From contig CAWKGK010000009.1 of NCBI GenBank assembly GCA_963849115.1, forward strand, positions 434,001 through 498,000: a stretch of DNA of 64,000 nucleotides. The letters run 5' to 3'. Shown here one piece after another: positions 52,113 to 60,958 of the stretch. The notes beneath the pieces were generated by a model. The model was given only the letters and a program-made list of their open reading frames with translations, ran no database searches and was not told the DNA's origin. The number at the start of each line of letters is the position of its first letter. Position 1 is the stretch's first letter. A program made the translations under genes and the position numbers. This DNA is from JACDAL01 sp963849115. GTDB lineage: Bacteria; Actinomycetota; CADDZG01; WHSQ01.

Positions 52113-53229
52113 ATGGACGAGAACATCACGATTCCCGAGGACCTGCTGCCCCACGACGGGCGCTTCGGCTCGGGCCCCTCGAAGGTGCGCCCCGAGGCGC
52201 TGGTAGAGCTGGCGCAGGAACGCTCGTGGCTGATGGGCACGAGCCATCGCCGGGCGCCGGTGCGCGCCCTGGTGGCGCGCCTCAAGGAGGGTCTGGCCGA
52301 GCTGTTCGGCCTGCCGCCGGGCTACGAAGTCATTCTTGGCCTCGGCGGAGCCACCTTGATGTGGGACGCGCTCGCGTGCTCCTTTATCGAGCACAGGAGT
52401 CAGCATGTGGTGATAGGCGAGTTCTCGGCTCGCTTTGCGGAGGCCGTCGCGGCGGCCCCCCACCTTGCGGCCCCCGAGCTGATCGAGGCCCCCTTCGGCA
52501 CCGCCGCCGGGCCTCGTTCCTCCTCCGCAGTCGACGTCTACGCGCTGATCCACAACGAGACCTCGACTGGAGTGTGCCTCCCGGTGCACAGGGTCGAGGG
52601 AGAGGGCCTCGTCGTGGTGGACGCGACCTCGGCGGCGGGCGGGATGCTGGTCGATCCCCTCGAGTTCGACGTCTACTACTTCTCGCCGCAGAAATGCTTC
52701 GCTTCGGACGGGGGCCTGTGGGTGGCGCTGTGCTCGGAGGCAGCGGTGGAGCGGATCGTCTCGGTCACCGCCCGGCGTTACGTGCCTCCGTCCTTGCATC
52801 TGGGGGCCGCGATCGACAACTCGCGCAAGGACCAGACCTACAACACGCCGGCGCTGGCGACGTTGATTCTGATGCTGGACCAGATCGAGTGGATGCTGGC
52901 GGCGGGCGGGCTTGCGTGGGTCGCGAGCGCGCTGTCGGGAGTCGTCCTCCTGCCTTTACTCGTGGGCGGAGCGCTCGTCCTACGCCACCCCCTTCGTCGA
53001 ACCGGAGTCCGCCCGCAGCCCGGTGGTTGGCACGATCGACTTCGACGACTCGGTAGATGCCGTCGCCCTGGCTCGTATCCTCCGCCGCAACGGGATCGTC
53101 GATACCGAGCCCTACCGCAAGCTCGGCCGCAACCAGTTGCGAATAGGCATGTACCCGGCGGTCGAGCCCTCGGATGTGGAGCGGCTGACGCGCTGCGTTG
53201 ATTTCGTGGTCGGTACCATGCATGAATGA
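52113..53229 (+). CDS. serC: Phosphoserine aminotransferase, actinobacterial type (one apparent frameshift)
   Basis: SerC converts 3-phosphohydroxypyruvate to phosphoserine with PLP. The protein of about 371 residues begins with ITIPEDLLPHDGRFGSGPSK, and has GSGPSKVR, LGLGGATLMWDA, HNETSTGV, VDATSAAGG and the lysine in YYFSPQKCFASDGG near residue 197. About 52926-52932 the frame shifts by one base (an extra G or C in a GCGCGC stretch); in the second frame it continues RCRESSSCLYSWAE, then VVGTIDFDDSVDAVALA and DTEPYRKLGRNQLRIGM. As both parts are well conserved I treat it as one gene. It is followed directly by serA. Confidence 0.88.
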
Positions 53230-54835
53230 GAATGAGCGTATGAGAGTGCTGGTAACCGAGCCGCTCGCCGTCGCCGGACTGACTCGTCTGAGAGAGCAAG
53301 TCGAGGCCGACGAGAAGTTCGGGCTCGGCGCCGAGGAGCTCGCCGGGGTCATTTCCTCCTATGACGCCCTCATAATTCGCTCCGCCACTCAGGTTGATCA
53401 GGAGCTCCTGGAGCACGCCTCCAATCTAAGGGTGGTGGGCCGGGCGGGGATCGGCCTCGACAACGTCGACGTCGACGCCTGCACCCGGCGTGGGATCGTG
53501 GTGGTGAACGCCCCCCAGTCAAACGTCCTGTCCGCCGCCGAGCACACCCTCGCTCTCATGCTGGCCCAGGCTCGCAACGTCCCCCAGGCCCATGCTTCTC
53601 TGATAAAAGGCTCGTGGGCGCGCGAGCGCTATCAGGGGGTCGAGCTCCACGCCAAGACGCTCGGGATCGTCGGCCTGGGACGGGTGGGGACACTGGTGGC
53701 CCAGCGCGCCGCCGCCTTCGGCATGCGCCTCCTCGCCTACGACCCTTACATCTCCCAGACGCGGGCCGCCCAGATTGGCGTGCAGATGCTGAGCTCGGTC
53801 GTGGAGGTTGTGGAACGCTCGGACTTCCTCACGATCCACCTCCCGCGTACGAAGGAGACGGTCGGCATCATCTCGGCCAGGGAGCTGGCCCGAGCCAAGC
53901 CCGGCCTCCGCATCGTCAACACTGCACGCGGGGGGCTCATTGACGAGAACGCCCTTGCCGATGCGATCGAGCAGGGCCAGGTTTCGGGTGCGGCAATCGA
54001 CGTCTTCGAGGACGAGCCGGTTACCGACCACCGCCTCTTCCACCTTCCCGAGGTCGTAGTGACCCCCCACCTCGGCGCTTCGACGCAGGAAGCCCAGGAC
54101 AAGGCGGGGACGGCCATCGCCGAGCAGGTCCTGCTGGCGCTGCGCGGCGAGTTCGCCCCCTACGCGGTGAACCTCGAGGTCGGTCCCGACATACCCGAAG
54201 CGGTACGGGCTTATCTCGGGCTGGCCGCACGTCTAGGCAGGGTCGCGGTCGCGCTGGCGGGTTCCGGAGTCGACTGTCTGCGCTTCGAGTACTACGGCCG
54301 CATTGCCGAGCATGACACCCGCGCGCTCACGCTGTCGGGATTGAAGGGTGCCTTCTCCGCTGTGGTCCACGAGCCGGTGACGTTCGTCAACGCCCCCTTG
54401 ATCGCTCGCGACCGGGGGGTGTCGGTGGAGGAGGCGCGCTCGTCCGAATCTCACGACTACGTCAATCTCATCGAGGTCCATGCTGCCTGCAAGACCGAGG
54501 TGGTCTCGGTTGCCGGGGTCCTGGTCGGCAAACGCAACGACGAGCGCCTCGTGAGGGCCTATGGATACGAGCTCGATACCGCGTTCTCACCGATCATGGT
54601 GTTGTTCCGTTATGAGGACCGTCCCGGCATCGTCGGGATCGTCGGGGGGCTGATGGGGAACGCCCAAGTGAACATCGCCAGCATGCAGGTCGCTCGGCTC
54701 TCCGAGGGGGGCGAGGCGCTGATGACTATGTCGGTGGACTCGCCCATACCCGAGGGTGTCCTGGATGAGATAGTTGCTCGGGCGAGGATGCGAGATGCCC
54801 GGCTGGTCGTGCTCGGCGCAGCCGAACTCAAGTAG
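53222..54835 (+). CDS. serA: D-3-phosphoglycerate dehydrogenase
   Basis: This 537-residue enzyme starts serine synthesis by oxidising 3-phosphoglycerate. The NAD-binding motif is GIVGLGRVGTLVAQRA near residue 150, with catalytic Arg in NTARGGLID, Glu in FEDEPV and His in VTPHLGASTQEAQ. It has the long actinobacterial form with an intervening ASB domain and a C-terminal ACT domain (EDRPGIVGIVGGLMG) for serine feedback. The ATG at 53222 overlaps the serC end by eight bases; an ATG at 53240 (MRVLVTEP) is equally plausible and gives the family's usual beginning. Confidence 0.95.
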   Translation: MNENERMRVLVTEPLAVAGLTRLREQVEADEKFGLGAEELAGVISSYDALIIRSATQVDQELLEHASNLRVVGRAGIGLDNVDVDACTRRGIVVVNAPQSNVLSAAEHTLALMLAQARNVPQAHASLIKGSWARERYQGVELHAKTLGIVGLGRVGTLVAQRAAAFGMRLLAYDPYISQTRAAQIGVQMLSSVVEVVERSDFLTIHLPRTKETVGIISARELARAKPGLRIVNTARGGLIDENALADAIEQGQVSGAAIDVFEDEPVTDHRLFHLPEVVVTPHLGASTQEAQDKAGTAIAEQVLLALRGEFAPYAVNLEVGPDIPEAVRAYLGLAARLGRVAVALAGSGVDCLRFEYYGRIAEHDTRALTLSGLKGAFSAVVHEPVTFVNAPLIARDRGVSVEEARSSESHDYVNLIEVHAACKTEVVSVAGVLVGKRNDERLVRAYGYELDTAFSPIMVLFRYEDRPGIVGIVGGLMGNAQVNIASMQVARLSEGGEALMTMSVDSPIPEGVLDEIVARARMRDARLVVLGAAELK

Positions 54836-54870
54836 GTGATTCGAATGAATGTCGAGGCAGGAGAGATGAG

Positions 54871-55797
54871 ATGCCCATAGCCCCGGTCGACAAGGTTTGG
54901 ATGAACGGCGAGCTGGTGCCGTGGGAGAACGCCACTGTGCATGTCCTGACGCACGCGCTCCACTACGGATCGGGAGTGTTCGAAGGCATTCGTTGTTACG
55001 AGACCCCTCGGGGCCCCGCCGTGTTCCGGCTCCGCGAGCACCTCCAGCGCATGGAGCGTTCGGCCAAGATCTTCATGATGGAGATTCCTTATTCGGTTGA
55101 CGAGCTGATGGACGCAACCTTCGAGCTCATAAGGATCAACGGCCTGCGCTCCTGTTACGTGCGGCCGATTGCCTACCGAGGCTATGGCGAGATGGGCCTG
55201 AACCCCGAGCTGAACCCAGTCGATGTTTGCATCGCGGTGTGGGGGTGGGGGGCCTACCTAGGCGACGATGCCCTCAAGCACGGCGTCCGCATGACGGTCT
55301 CGTCGTGGCGCCGCCATGACCCCAACATCATCCCGCCTCAAGCCAAGGTGACGGGCGCCTACATCAACTCGTCGATGGCCAAGCTCGAGGCTGTGCGTTC
55401 GGGCTTCGACGAGGCGATCATGCTGAACCCGCACGGGTATGTGTCCGAGGCCACGGGCGAGAACCTCTTCGTGGTCAAGGACGGCGAGCTCTTGACCCCG
55501 CCGCTCGCCGCAGGCCCCCTTCCGGGCGTGACGCGGGCTTCGGTCATGGCGATCGCGGCCGACCTCGGGATGCCGGTGTTCGAGAGGCTCATGACGAGAG
55601 CGGACCTCTACGTTGCCGAGGAGATTTTCTGCTCGGGAACCGCAGCCGAGGTGACTCCGGTGCGAGAGATCGATTCCCGCGTCATAGGGGAGCCGGGACC
55701 GATCACGCTGACGCTGCAGCAGAAGTATTTCGAGATCGTCAAGGGTCAGGACGAAAAGTACGAGGACTGGCTCGACTACGTTCGACTGCCGTCTTAG
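54871..55797 (+). CDS. ilvE: Branched-chain amino acid aminotransferase
   Basis: This 308-residue fold-IV PLP enzyme exchanges amino groups between glutamate and leucine, isoleucine or valine. It has HALHYGSGVFEGIRCY near residue 30, RPIAYRGYGEMGL, the PLP lysine in PQAKVTGAYINS near 159, SEATGENLF and the phosphate-binding GPLPGVTRASV. The length is that of IlvE. The ATG at 54871 follows AGGAGAG. It lies 35 bp after serA in the same direction, so it may share the operon. Confidence 0.95.
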   Translation: MPIAPVDKVWMNGELVPWENATVHVLTHALHYGSGVFEGIRCYETPRGPAVFRLREHLQRMERSAKIFMMEIPYSVDELMDATFELIRINGLRSCYVRPIAYRGYGEMGLNPELNPVDVCIAVWGWGAYLGDDALKHGVRMTVSSWRRHDPNIIPPQAKVTGAYINSSMAKLEAVRSGFDEAIMLNPHGYVSEATGENLFVVKDGELLTPPLAAGPLPGVTRASVMAIAADLGMPVFERLMTRADLYVAEEIFCSGTAAEVTPVREIDSRVIGEPGPITLTLQQKYFEIVKGQDEKYEDWLDYVRLPS

Positions 55798-55830
55798 GGA
55801 GGAGGCCTCCGCCTAGTAGGTGAGGGTGGA

Positions 55831-56195
55831 CTACTTGTAGTCGTTCTCCCTGAGCTCAATCACGTAGGCGCGTCGCTCCGATATCTTGCCTTCGCGTAGG
55901 ACGAAGACCTCGCCCATTGCGGCGCGCATTGTTTCGCCGGTCGCGCGCTGAGTCTCGAGAGTCATCTCGGCCATGACGACGTCGTCTTCCTCGACCATTC
56001 GGGTGATGGTGATGCTCGGGCTGCCGGTGAACGCGGGGTTTTCGATCTCAGCGTCGTAGGCCACTTTTCCCTCGAGGCGGAAGGCGCCGAAGACCGTCCA
56101 GCGGATGTCTTCGGTCAGGCAGGAAAGGCCTGCTCGTGATCGGACTTGTTGAAGCCATCGATGTACCTGCAAACGACATCCTTGTTGTCGGACAT
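55831..56195 (-). CDS. SnoaL/NTF2-like protein (one apparent frameshift)
   Basis: This protein of about 121 residues has the ketosteroid isomerase/NTF2-like pattern: MSDNKDVVCRYIDGFNKSD at the N-terminus, LSCLTEDIRWTVFGAFRLEGK, a strand pair ITITRMVEEDDVVMAEM, and RENDYK at the end. The first 23 or so residues and the rest are in different frames; one missing base at about 56128-56130 (after the HEQ codons) joins them. The function is not known; such folds serve as small hydrolases, isomerases or binding proteins. The ATG at 56195 is chosen. Confidence 0.7.
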
Positions 56196-56233
56196 GCTCC
56201 CCATCCAGCTGGATACGACATGACGATCGGCGG

Positions 56234-57374
56234 TCACGGCCCCGGTGGCCCCCGCTCGGCATCCGGGTCTGGAGGTGTCAGCTTTCCTGTTCTCCGATCC
56301 TCTGCGGTCTTGTTCTGATGACATCCGTAGCAGCGCCACTTGAGATTGGTGGTTGACGCCCAGCCCCCGGCGACATGAGGCGCGCTGTGGTCTTTCTCGT
56401 TGCGAAAGCGGCGGCCGCAATCGACGCACTTGACCCCGTCGAACTCGGGCGGCTGGCCCAGCTGCAGCGCCAATAGGACCTCCACGGGGGTGTTGCGGGT
56501 CCAGCGGCGAAAGTGTCGCAGGTCGGTGCCGTCATAGAACAGCCCGCTCAGAAAGGCGTCGGTGGCGATCTCTCTGGCCGTTTGGGGAGAGATGGGGCCG
56601 ACCCCGGGAATTTTGCACACCTCGCCCTCTTGTACGTCTTTCCACCCCCGCTGGGTGATCTCGTGTGACACCAGCACCACCAGCTCGGGCTTGCGGGCCG
56701 GGATCGTGGTCCCTGCAGAGAACAGACCGGCGTAGGCGTCTGCGAGGAGGCGCTCGAAGGGCTCTTGGTTGCCGTCCCTCTTGGCTGAACGGAACCGGCG
56801 CCCCGCCCTCTGCCTCGGCCCGGTTGACGATGGGCACTCCGACATGAGGCTCCAGCAGCAGGTTGATTGAGATCATGCCGAGCTCGTCCCGGTAGCTGCG
56901 GGCCCTGCGGGCGTGGTGCTGGCGCTCAGCTAGGCCCCGATGCTGCTCGGCTTCCAGCACGACAGTTCTTGACTTCTCTCTGAGCGCCTGGAAGGACTCA
57001 TCTTGGGCCAGCTTCAATAACTCTGTCGATGAGCCGGGCGAGGCTTTCTCCGCCCTGGCGATCTCGGTAGCCTGATCCAGGGAAATCTCGCCCGACTTGA
57101 ACGCGTCTCGGACCTCGTCGGCCGACTTCAAGGAGTTTCCCGTGTCGACTGCGGCCTTCGCCTTGCCCACAGACACTCCGGTTGTGCGCGCCACTTCAGC
57201 AGCGTCGCCGAGCTTGGCCGCCAGCATGGTCTCGCCGTAGGACACCAGCTTCTTCGCCCTGGCGTAGCGCAACAGTAGTTCGCGCACTGCATGCGCGTCC
57301 ATCACCTCGGGCTCGAGATCGATGTTGGACTTCTCGATCTGCCTGATCGCCTCGTCCATCGCCGTGAACTCCAT
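56234..57374 (-). CDS. DUF222-type HNH endonuclease (one apparent frameshift)
   Basis: This protein of about 379 residues has an N-terminal helical DUF222/13E12-like region (DAHAVRELLLRYARAKKLVS, AARTTGVSVGKA style repeat) and a C-terminal HNH domain with CVDCGRRFRNEKDHSAPHV and CYGCHQNKTAED. Such genes are multi-copy, mobile-like elements in actinobacteria. An extra G in the CCCC at 56801-56804 splits the gene; removing it joins VNRAEAEGG to RRFRSAKRDGNQEPFE. I place the start at the ATG at 57374 (a GTG nine bases upstream is possible). Whether it still cuts DNA is unknown. Confidence 0.8.
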
Positions 57375-57580
57375 GAATGTCACTATTACAAAGAGCTGTG
57401 ACGATTCAGGGGTCGAAACCGGCCCCGAAGGAGGATTTCTGGATTTCTTTTGGATTGTTGGAGGGGCGATCTATTCCCACCCATTCGTCGGTAGGTCGCG
57501 GCTCATCCTGCAGTACAGCTTGGGAGGTGATACTCGGACAGGCTGGGTTTCCTAGGCCGACACGCCGGCCGAGCGGTTCA

Positions 57581-58015
57581 CTACTGCAGGCAGAATTGGT
57601 TGCCCTCGATGTCGGTCATTACCAGCCAGTATTCCCCGCGCTCTTCACGGATCCGGACTCTTTTCCCTCCTGCACCAATCAGGCGCTCCGCCTCGGTGTC
57701 CACTCGCTTTCGTCGCTCCTCGAGGGGCATGTCGAGTCCACCGCCCACGTTTGAGGTCGAGGTGGACGCGGTTCTTGCTCCTCTTGGACTCGGGTACTTG
57801 CTGGAAGAAGATGCGAGGACCTGCTCCGTCTGGGTCGACGATCGCACTGGCCGAGTTCCACTCCGTCTCGGGGATTCCTTGTCCGGCCAGGAACTCCTCC
57901 CAGCTCGCGTACCCCTCGGGCGGGTCTTGCTTTTTGTAGTTGAGAGCCGCGGCCCAAAGCTCGCGAGCCGGTCGGGATCCGCCGCATCGAAGGTGACTTG
58001 GATCGATGTTGCCAT
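57581..58015 (-). CDS. VOC/glyoxalase-like protein (two apparent frameshifts)
   Basis: The end parts read as a glyoxalase-like protein: MATSIQVTFDAADPDRLASF at the start and NVGGGLDMPLEERRKRVD with YWLVMTDIEGNQFCLQ at the end. Between them the frame is wrong. A missing T in TTT (57958-57960) and an extra A in AAA (57750-57752, both read on the minus strand) restore WAAALNYKKQDPPEGYASW, then IVDPDGAGPRIFFQQVPE and NRVHLDLNVGGG. The repaired protein has about 144 residues, normal for the actinobacterial VOC family. The substrate is unknown. Confidence 0.78.
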   Translation of the reverse strand: MATSIQVTFDAADPDRLASFGPRLSTTKSKTRPRGTRAGRSSWPDKESPRRSGTRPVRSSTQTEQVLASSSSKYPSPRGARTASTSTSNVGGGLDMPLEERRKRVDTEAERLIGAGGKRVRIREERGEYWLVMTDIEGNQFCLQ

Positions 58016-58049
58016 AGAACCCTCCTCTTGCTGGCGAAGTTCCAATATC

Positions 58050-59525
58050 TCACCGTTCGAAGTTCCCCATCGCCCGAAAACGCCGCCTCCGCCGATCGAG
58101 CCTCTGGTCGACCGGCTCGTCGAGCAAGCCGTCGAGCTCTCTTGCCATAACGCCCGCCAACCGTTGAAGCCACCCCGACCGCTCGCTCACGATCGTGTCG
58201 ACCAGGCCGAAACGTTTTAGGTCCCAGGAGGCCCCGCCTTGTGCGGTGGCCAGTTCCGCTGCATTGTCGACGGATCGGTAGACGATCGCCGAGGCACCCT
58301 CGGGGGCAATCGGTAACAGCCACGCGTGCTCGGCGCTGATGACACGGTCGGCGGGAAACAGCGCCAACGCTCCGCCACCGGCCCCCTCGCCCAGCAGGAC
58401 CGACAGCGTCGGTGTGGGTTGGCCCGACATTTGATACAGACAGCGAGCGATCTCGGCCGACAGCCCTCCCTCTTCGCCTGCCGGAGTCAATTCCACCCCC
58501 GGCGTGTCCACGATGGTCACAAGTGGAAGTCCGAGGTCGGCGGCGATGCGCATCGCCCTCTGAGCCTTGCGGTAGCCGCTGGGGCCGAGCCTTGCCCCGT
58601 TGGGCCCGCCCGACCGATCCTGCGCAATAACGACGCAGGGTCTGCCGGCCAGTCCCGCTATCCCCGCGATGCAGACCGGATCGTCCTCTCCACCACCTCC
58701 GTCACCCCGAATCTGGGTTACTTCCGCAGCGCACGCTGTGAGAAGATCGGCCGCCCCCGGCCTGGACGACTTGCGAGAGTTCTGTATCGACCGCCATGCA
58801 TCGCCGGACGAGGGTTCCGCTTCCAGCGTTTGTAACCCAGAGGACTGAGGACGAGTTTCGAGTGTCGAGAGGAGAGCGGCCATTCGCCTTCTCAGCTCGT
58901 CGGGCGTTAAGACGCCGTCGAGCAGCCCGTGTGCTGTTGCGTTGTCTGTTGTCTGCACTCCCGGTGGGAACTCTTCCCCACCTGTGAGCTCCACCGTGCG
59001 GGGTCCGGAGAATCCCACAACGGCCTCCGGCATGCCGAAGTTGAAGTGCCCTAGGGAGCCCCAGGAAGCCAGAACGCCGCCGAACGTGGGGCCGGTGAGA
59101 TAGACGACGTACAGCAAACCCGAAGACTTGAACTCACGCACCGCGTCAGCCGTCTTTATCATTTGTACGAACGCCAAAGAGCCCTCCTGCATGCGGGTGC
59201 CACCCGACGCGGTCAAGGCAAGTACCGGAAGGCGGGCCTCGAGCGCGCGCTCGAACGCTCGGGCTATGCGCTCGCCGGCAGCAACGCCGATACTTCCTCC
59301 TAAGAAGGAGTATCGACTTGCTATGAGTGCGAGCGGATGGCTCCCAACGGTTCCCCGGCCCGTGGCGATCGATTCCGTATGCCCTGTCTTCTGCCGGGCT
59401 TCGGCAAGCCGCTCGAGGTAGGGGCGGGAATCCGAGAACTGAAGTGGATCGGTGGCGACAATGTCTTCGTCCCAGGGATGGAAAGTACCGTCGTCGACAA
59501 CGCCTGCCAGAAGTCCCGAGCTCAA
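58050..59525 (-). CDS. Fused AccD-AccA type carboxyltransferase
   Basis: This 491-residue protein joins a beta (AccD-like) half with TGRGTVGSHPLALIA, SFLGGSIGVAAGERIARAFE and SGGTRMQEG to an alpha (AccA-like) half with PSGYRKAQRAMRIAADLGLP, DTPGVELTPAGEEGG and GEGAGGGALALFPADRV. It lacks the N-terminal zinc-finger cysteines of AccD. There is no biotin carrier or biotin carboxylase nearby. Following a malonate transporter and malonyl-CoA synthetase, it may decarboxylate malonyl-CoA or transfer its carboxyl group rather than make it; that is inference. The TTG at 59525 overlaps the synthetase stop as TTGA. Confidence 0.8.
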   Translation of the reverse strand: MSSGLLAGVVDDGTFHPWDEDIVATDPLQFSDSRPYLERLAEARQKTGHTESIATGRGTVGSHPLALIASRYSFLGGSIGVAAGERIARAFERALEARLPVLALTASGGTRMQEGSLAFVQMIKTADAVREFKSSGLLYVVYLTGPTFGGVLASWGSLGHFNFGMPEAVVGFSGPRTVELTGGEEFPPGVQTTDNATAHGLLDGVLTPDELRRRMAALLSTLETRPQSSGLQTLEAEPSSGDAWRSIQNSRKSSRPGAADLLTACAAEVTQIRGDGGGGEDDPVCIAGIAGLAGRPCVVIAQDRSGGPNGARLGPSGYRKAQRAMRIAADLGLPLVTIVDTPGVELTPAGEEGGLSAEIARCLYQMSGQPTPTLSVLLGEGAGGGALALFPADRVISAEHAWLLPIAPEGASAIVYRSVDNAAELATAQGGASWDLKRFGLVDTIVSERSGWLQRLAGVMARELDGLLDEPVDQRLDRRRRRFRAMGNFER

Positions 59526-60958
59526 AGCTCCGACTTTTTCACCTTACCCATTTCGTTGTGCGGCAGGTCGTCGAGGAAGTGCACGGTGCGGGGACGCTTG
59601 TGCGGTGCGAGCATCGAGGCGACGTGATCCTCCAGCTCGTCCGGGGATGCCTGCGCACCGTCGTTGAGTACGACGAAGGCCACAATGCGCTCCCCGAGGT
59701 CATCATCGGGTCTCCCTACGACGGCGGCCTGGGATACCGACTCATGCTCCAGGAGAGCCGCTTCTATCTCGCCGGCACCCACCTTGTATCCACCCGTCTT
59801 TATGAGGTCTGTCGAGCGGCGGCCCATGATGCGTATGTATCCATCGGCGGTGCGTGTGGCCAGGTCCCCGGTAAAGAACCAACCGTCCTCGAGTGCCGCC
59901 GAAGTGTCCTCCGGCCGGTTCAGGTATTCCGTGAAGAGGTTGGGACCGCGGACGGCAATCTCTCCGAAGGTCTCGTCATCGCTGGCGTCAATCGTTTGCC
60001 TATCGTCATCCACGAGGCGCAGCTCGACCCCCGGCAGCGGCGGACCGACATAGCCTGGCCTGCGATCGCCCGAAACCTGAGTCGCACAGTTCATCAGCGT
60101 TTCCGTTAGTCCGTAGCGCTCAACGATCTTCTGCCCGGTGGCGCGCTCGATGCGCCCAAAGTCGCGTGCCGGCAGCGGTGCCGAACCCGACACTAGAACA
60201 CGGGCATGACCGAGCGCCTCGGCGAGAGTTTCGTCCTGCTCCACGGCGTCTGCCAAGCGGTGATACATCGTCGGCACCGCGAACAGCATCGTTGCCTCCC
60301 CTGCCAGAGCACCACAGACGGCCTCGGGTGAGAAGCGTCCGATGTGATGGAGGCGCCCACCACGCCGCACCGGCCCGAGTACACCCAGGGCGAGACCGTG
60401 TACGTGAAACAAGGGCAGGCCGTGCATGAGCACGTCGTCTGCTGTCCACTCCCAGGCTTCAGCCAACGCATCCAGGTTCGACTGGATTGCACGGCGAGGC
60501 AAGACGACACCCTTCGGCGGGCCAGTGGTCCCGGAGGTGTAGATGATCAACGCCGGCGCCTCCGGCGCAGGCTCGGGTGGAAGCTCGGTCTGGCTGCTTC
60601 CTCCGAGCTCAACCGGAACGCGTTCGAGCTGCTGGAGCCGGTCCGGCAGGTCGGCGTCTTCCTCGGCAATAAGGAGGCCCGGCTTGCAATCATCCAAGAT
60701 GTGATCGATTTCTCGAGTCCCCACGCTCGGATTTATGGGGACCGCGGCCGCGCCCGCGGCCAACACTCCAAGTACGCCGACGCAAGCCTCCAGGCTCGGG
60801 GACGCCCACACCGCTACTCGCTCTTGTCCCTGAAGCCGATTCGCAGCCTTGGACACCGCCCCACGAAGCTCCTCGTAGGTCAGGGACACGTCGCTGAAAC
60901 GAAGCGCCTCTCCTGGGGGTGGATTCGCCAGCGGGGGAAACAGCCTCTCGGCCGTCAC
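59522..60958 (-). CDS. Malonyl-CoA synthetase-like AMP-binding protein (MatB-like)
   Basis: This 478-residue acyl-adenylate enzyme has ALIIYTSGTTGPPKG near residue 137, PLFHVHGLALG, RYGLTET and YKVGAGEIE, and ends in LPHNEMGKVKKSEL with the catalytic lysine. The PLFHVHGL and LPxNxMGKVxK forms, and the adjacent MatC transporter, point to malonate as substrate (malonate + CoA + ATP). Methylmalonate use is possible. The GTG at 60958 overlaps the transporter stop as GTGA; the frame upstream lies inside the transporter gene. Confidence 0.85.
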   Translation of the reverse strand: MTAERLFPPLANPPPGEALRFSDVSLTYEELRGAVSKAANRLQGQERVAVWASPSLEACVGVLGVLAAGAAAVPINPSVGTREIDHILDDCKPGLLIAEEDADLPDRLQQLERVPVELGGSSQTELPPEPAPEAPALIIYTSGTTGPPKGVVLPRRAIQSNLDALAEAWEWTADDVLMHGLPLFHVHGLALGVLGPVRRGGRLHHIGRFSPEAVCGALAGEATMLFAVPTMYHRLADAVEQDETLAEALGHARVLVSGSAPLPARDFGRIERATGQKIVERYGLTETLMNCATQVSGDRRPGYVGPPLPGVELRLVDDDRQTIDASDDETFGEIAVRGPNLFTEYLNRPEDTSAALEDGWFFTGDLATRTADGYIRIMGRRSTDLIKTGGYKVGAGEIEAALLEHESVSQAAVVGRPDDDLGERIVAFVVLNDGAQASPDELEDHVASMLAPHKRPRTVHFLDDLPHNEMGKVKKSEL

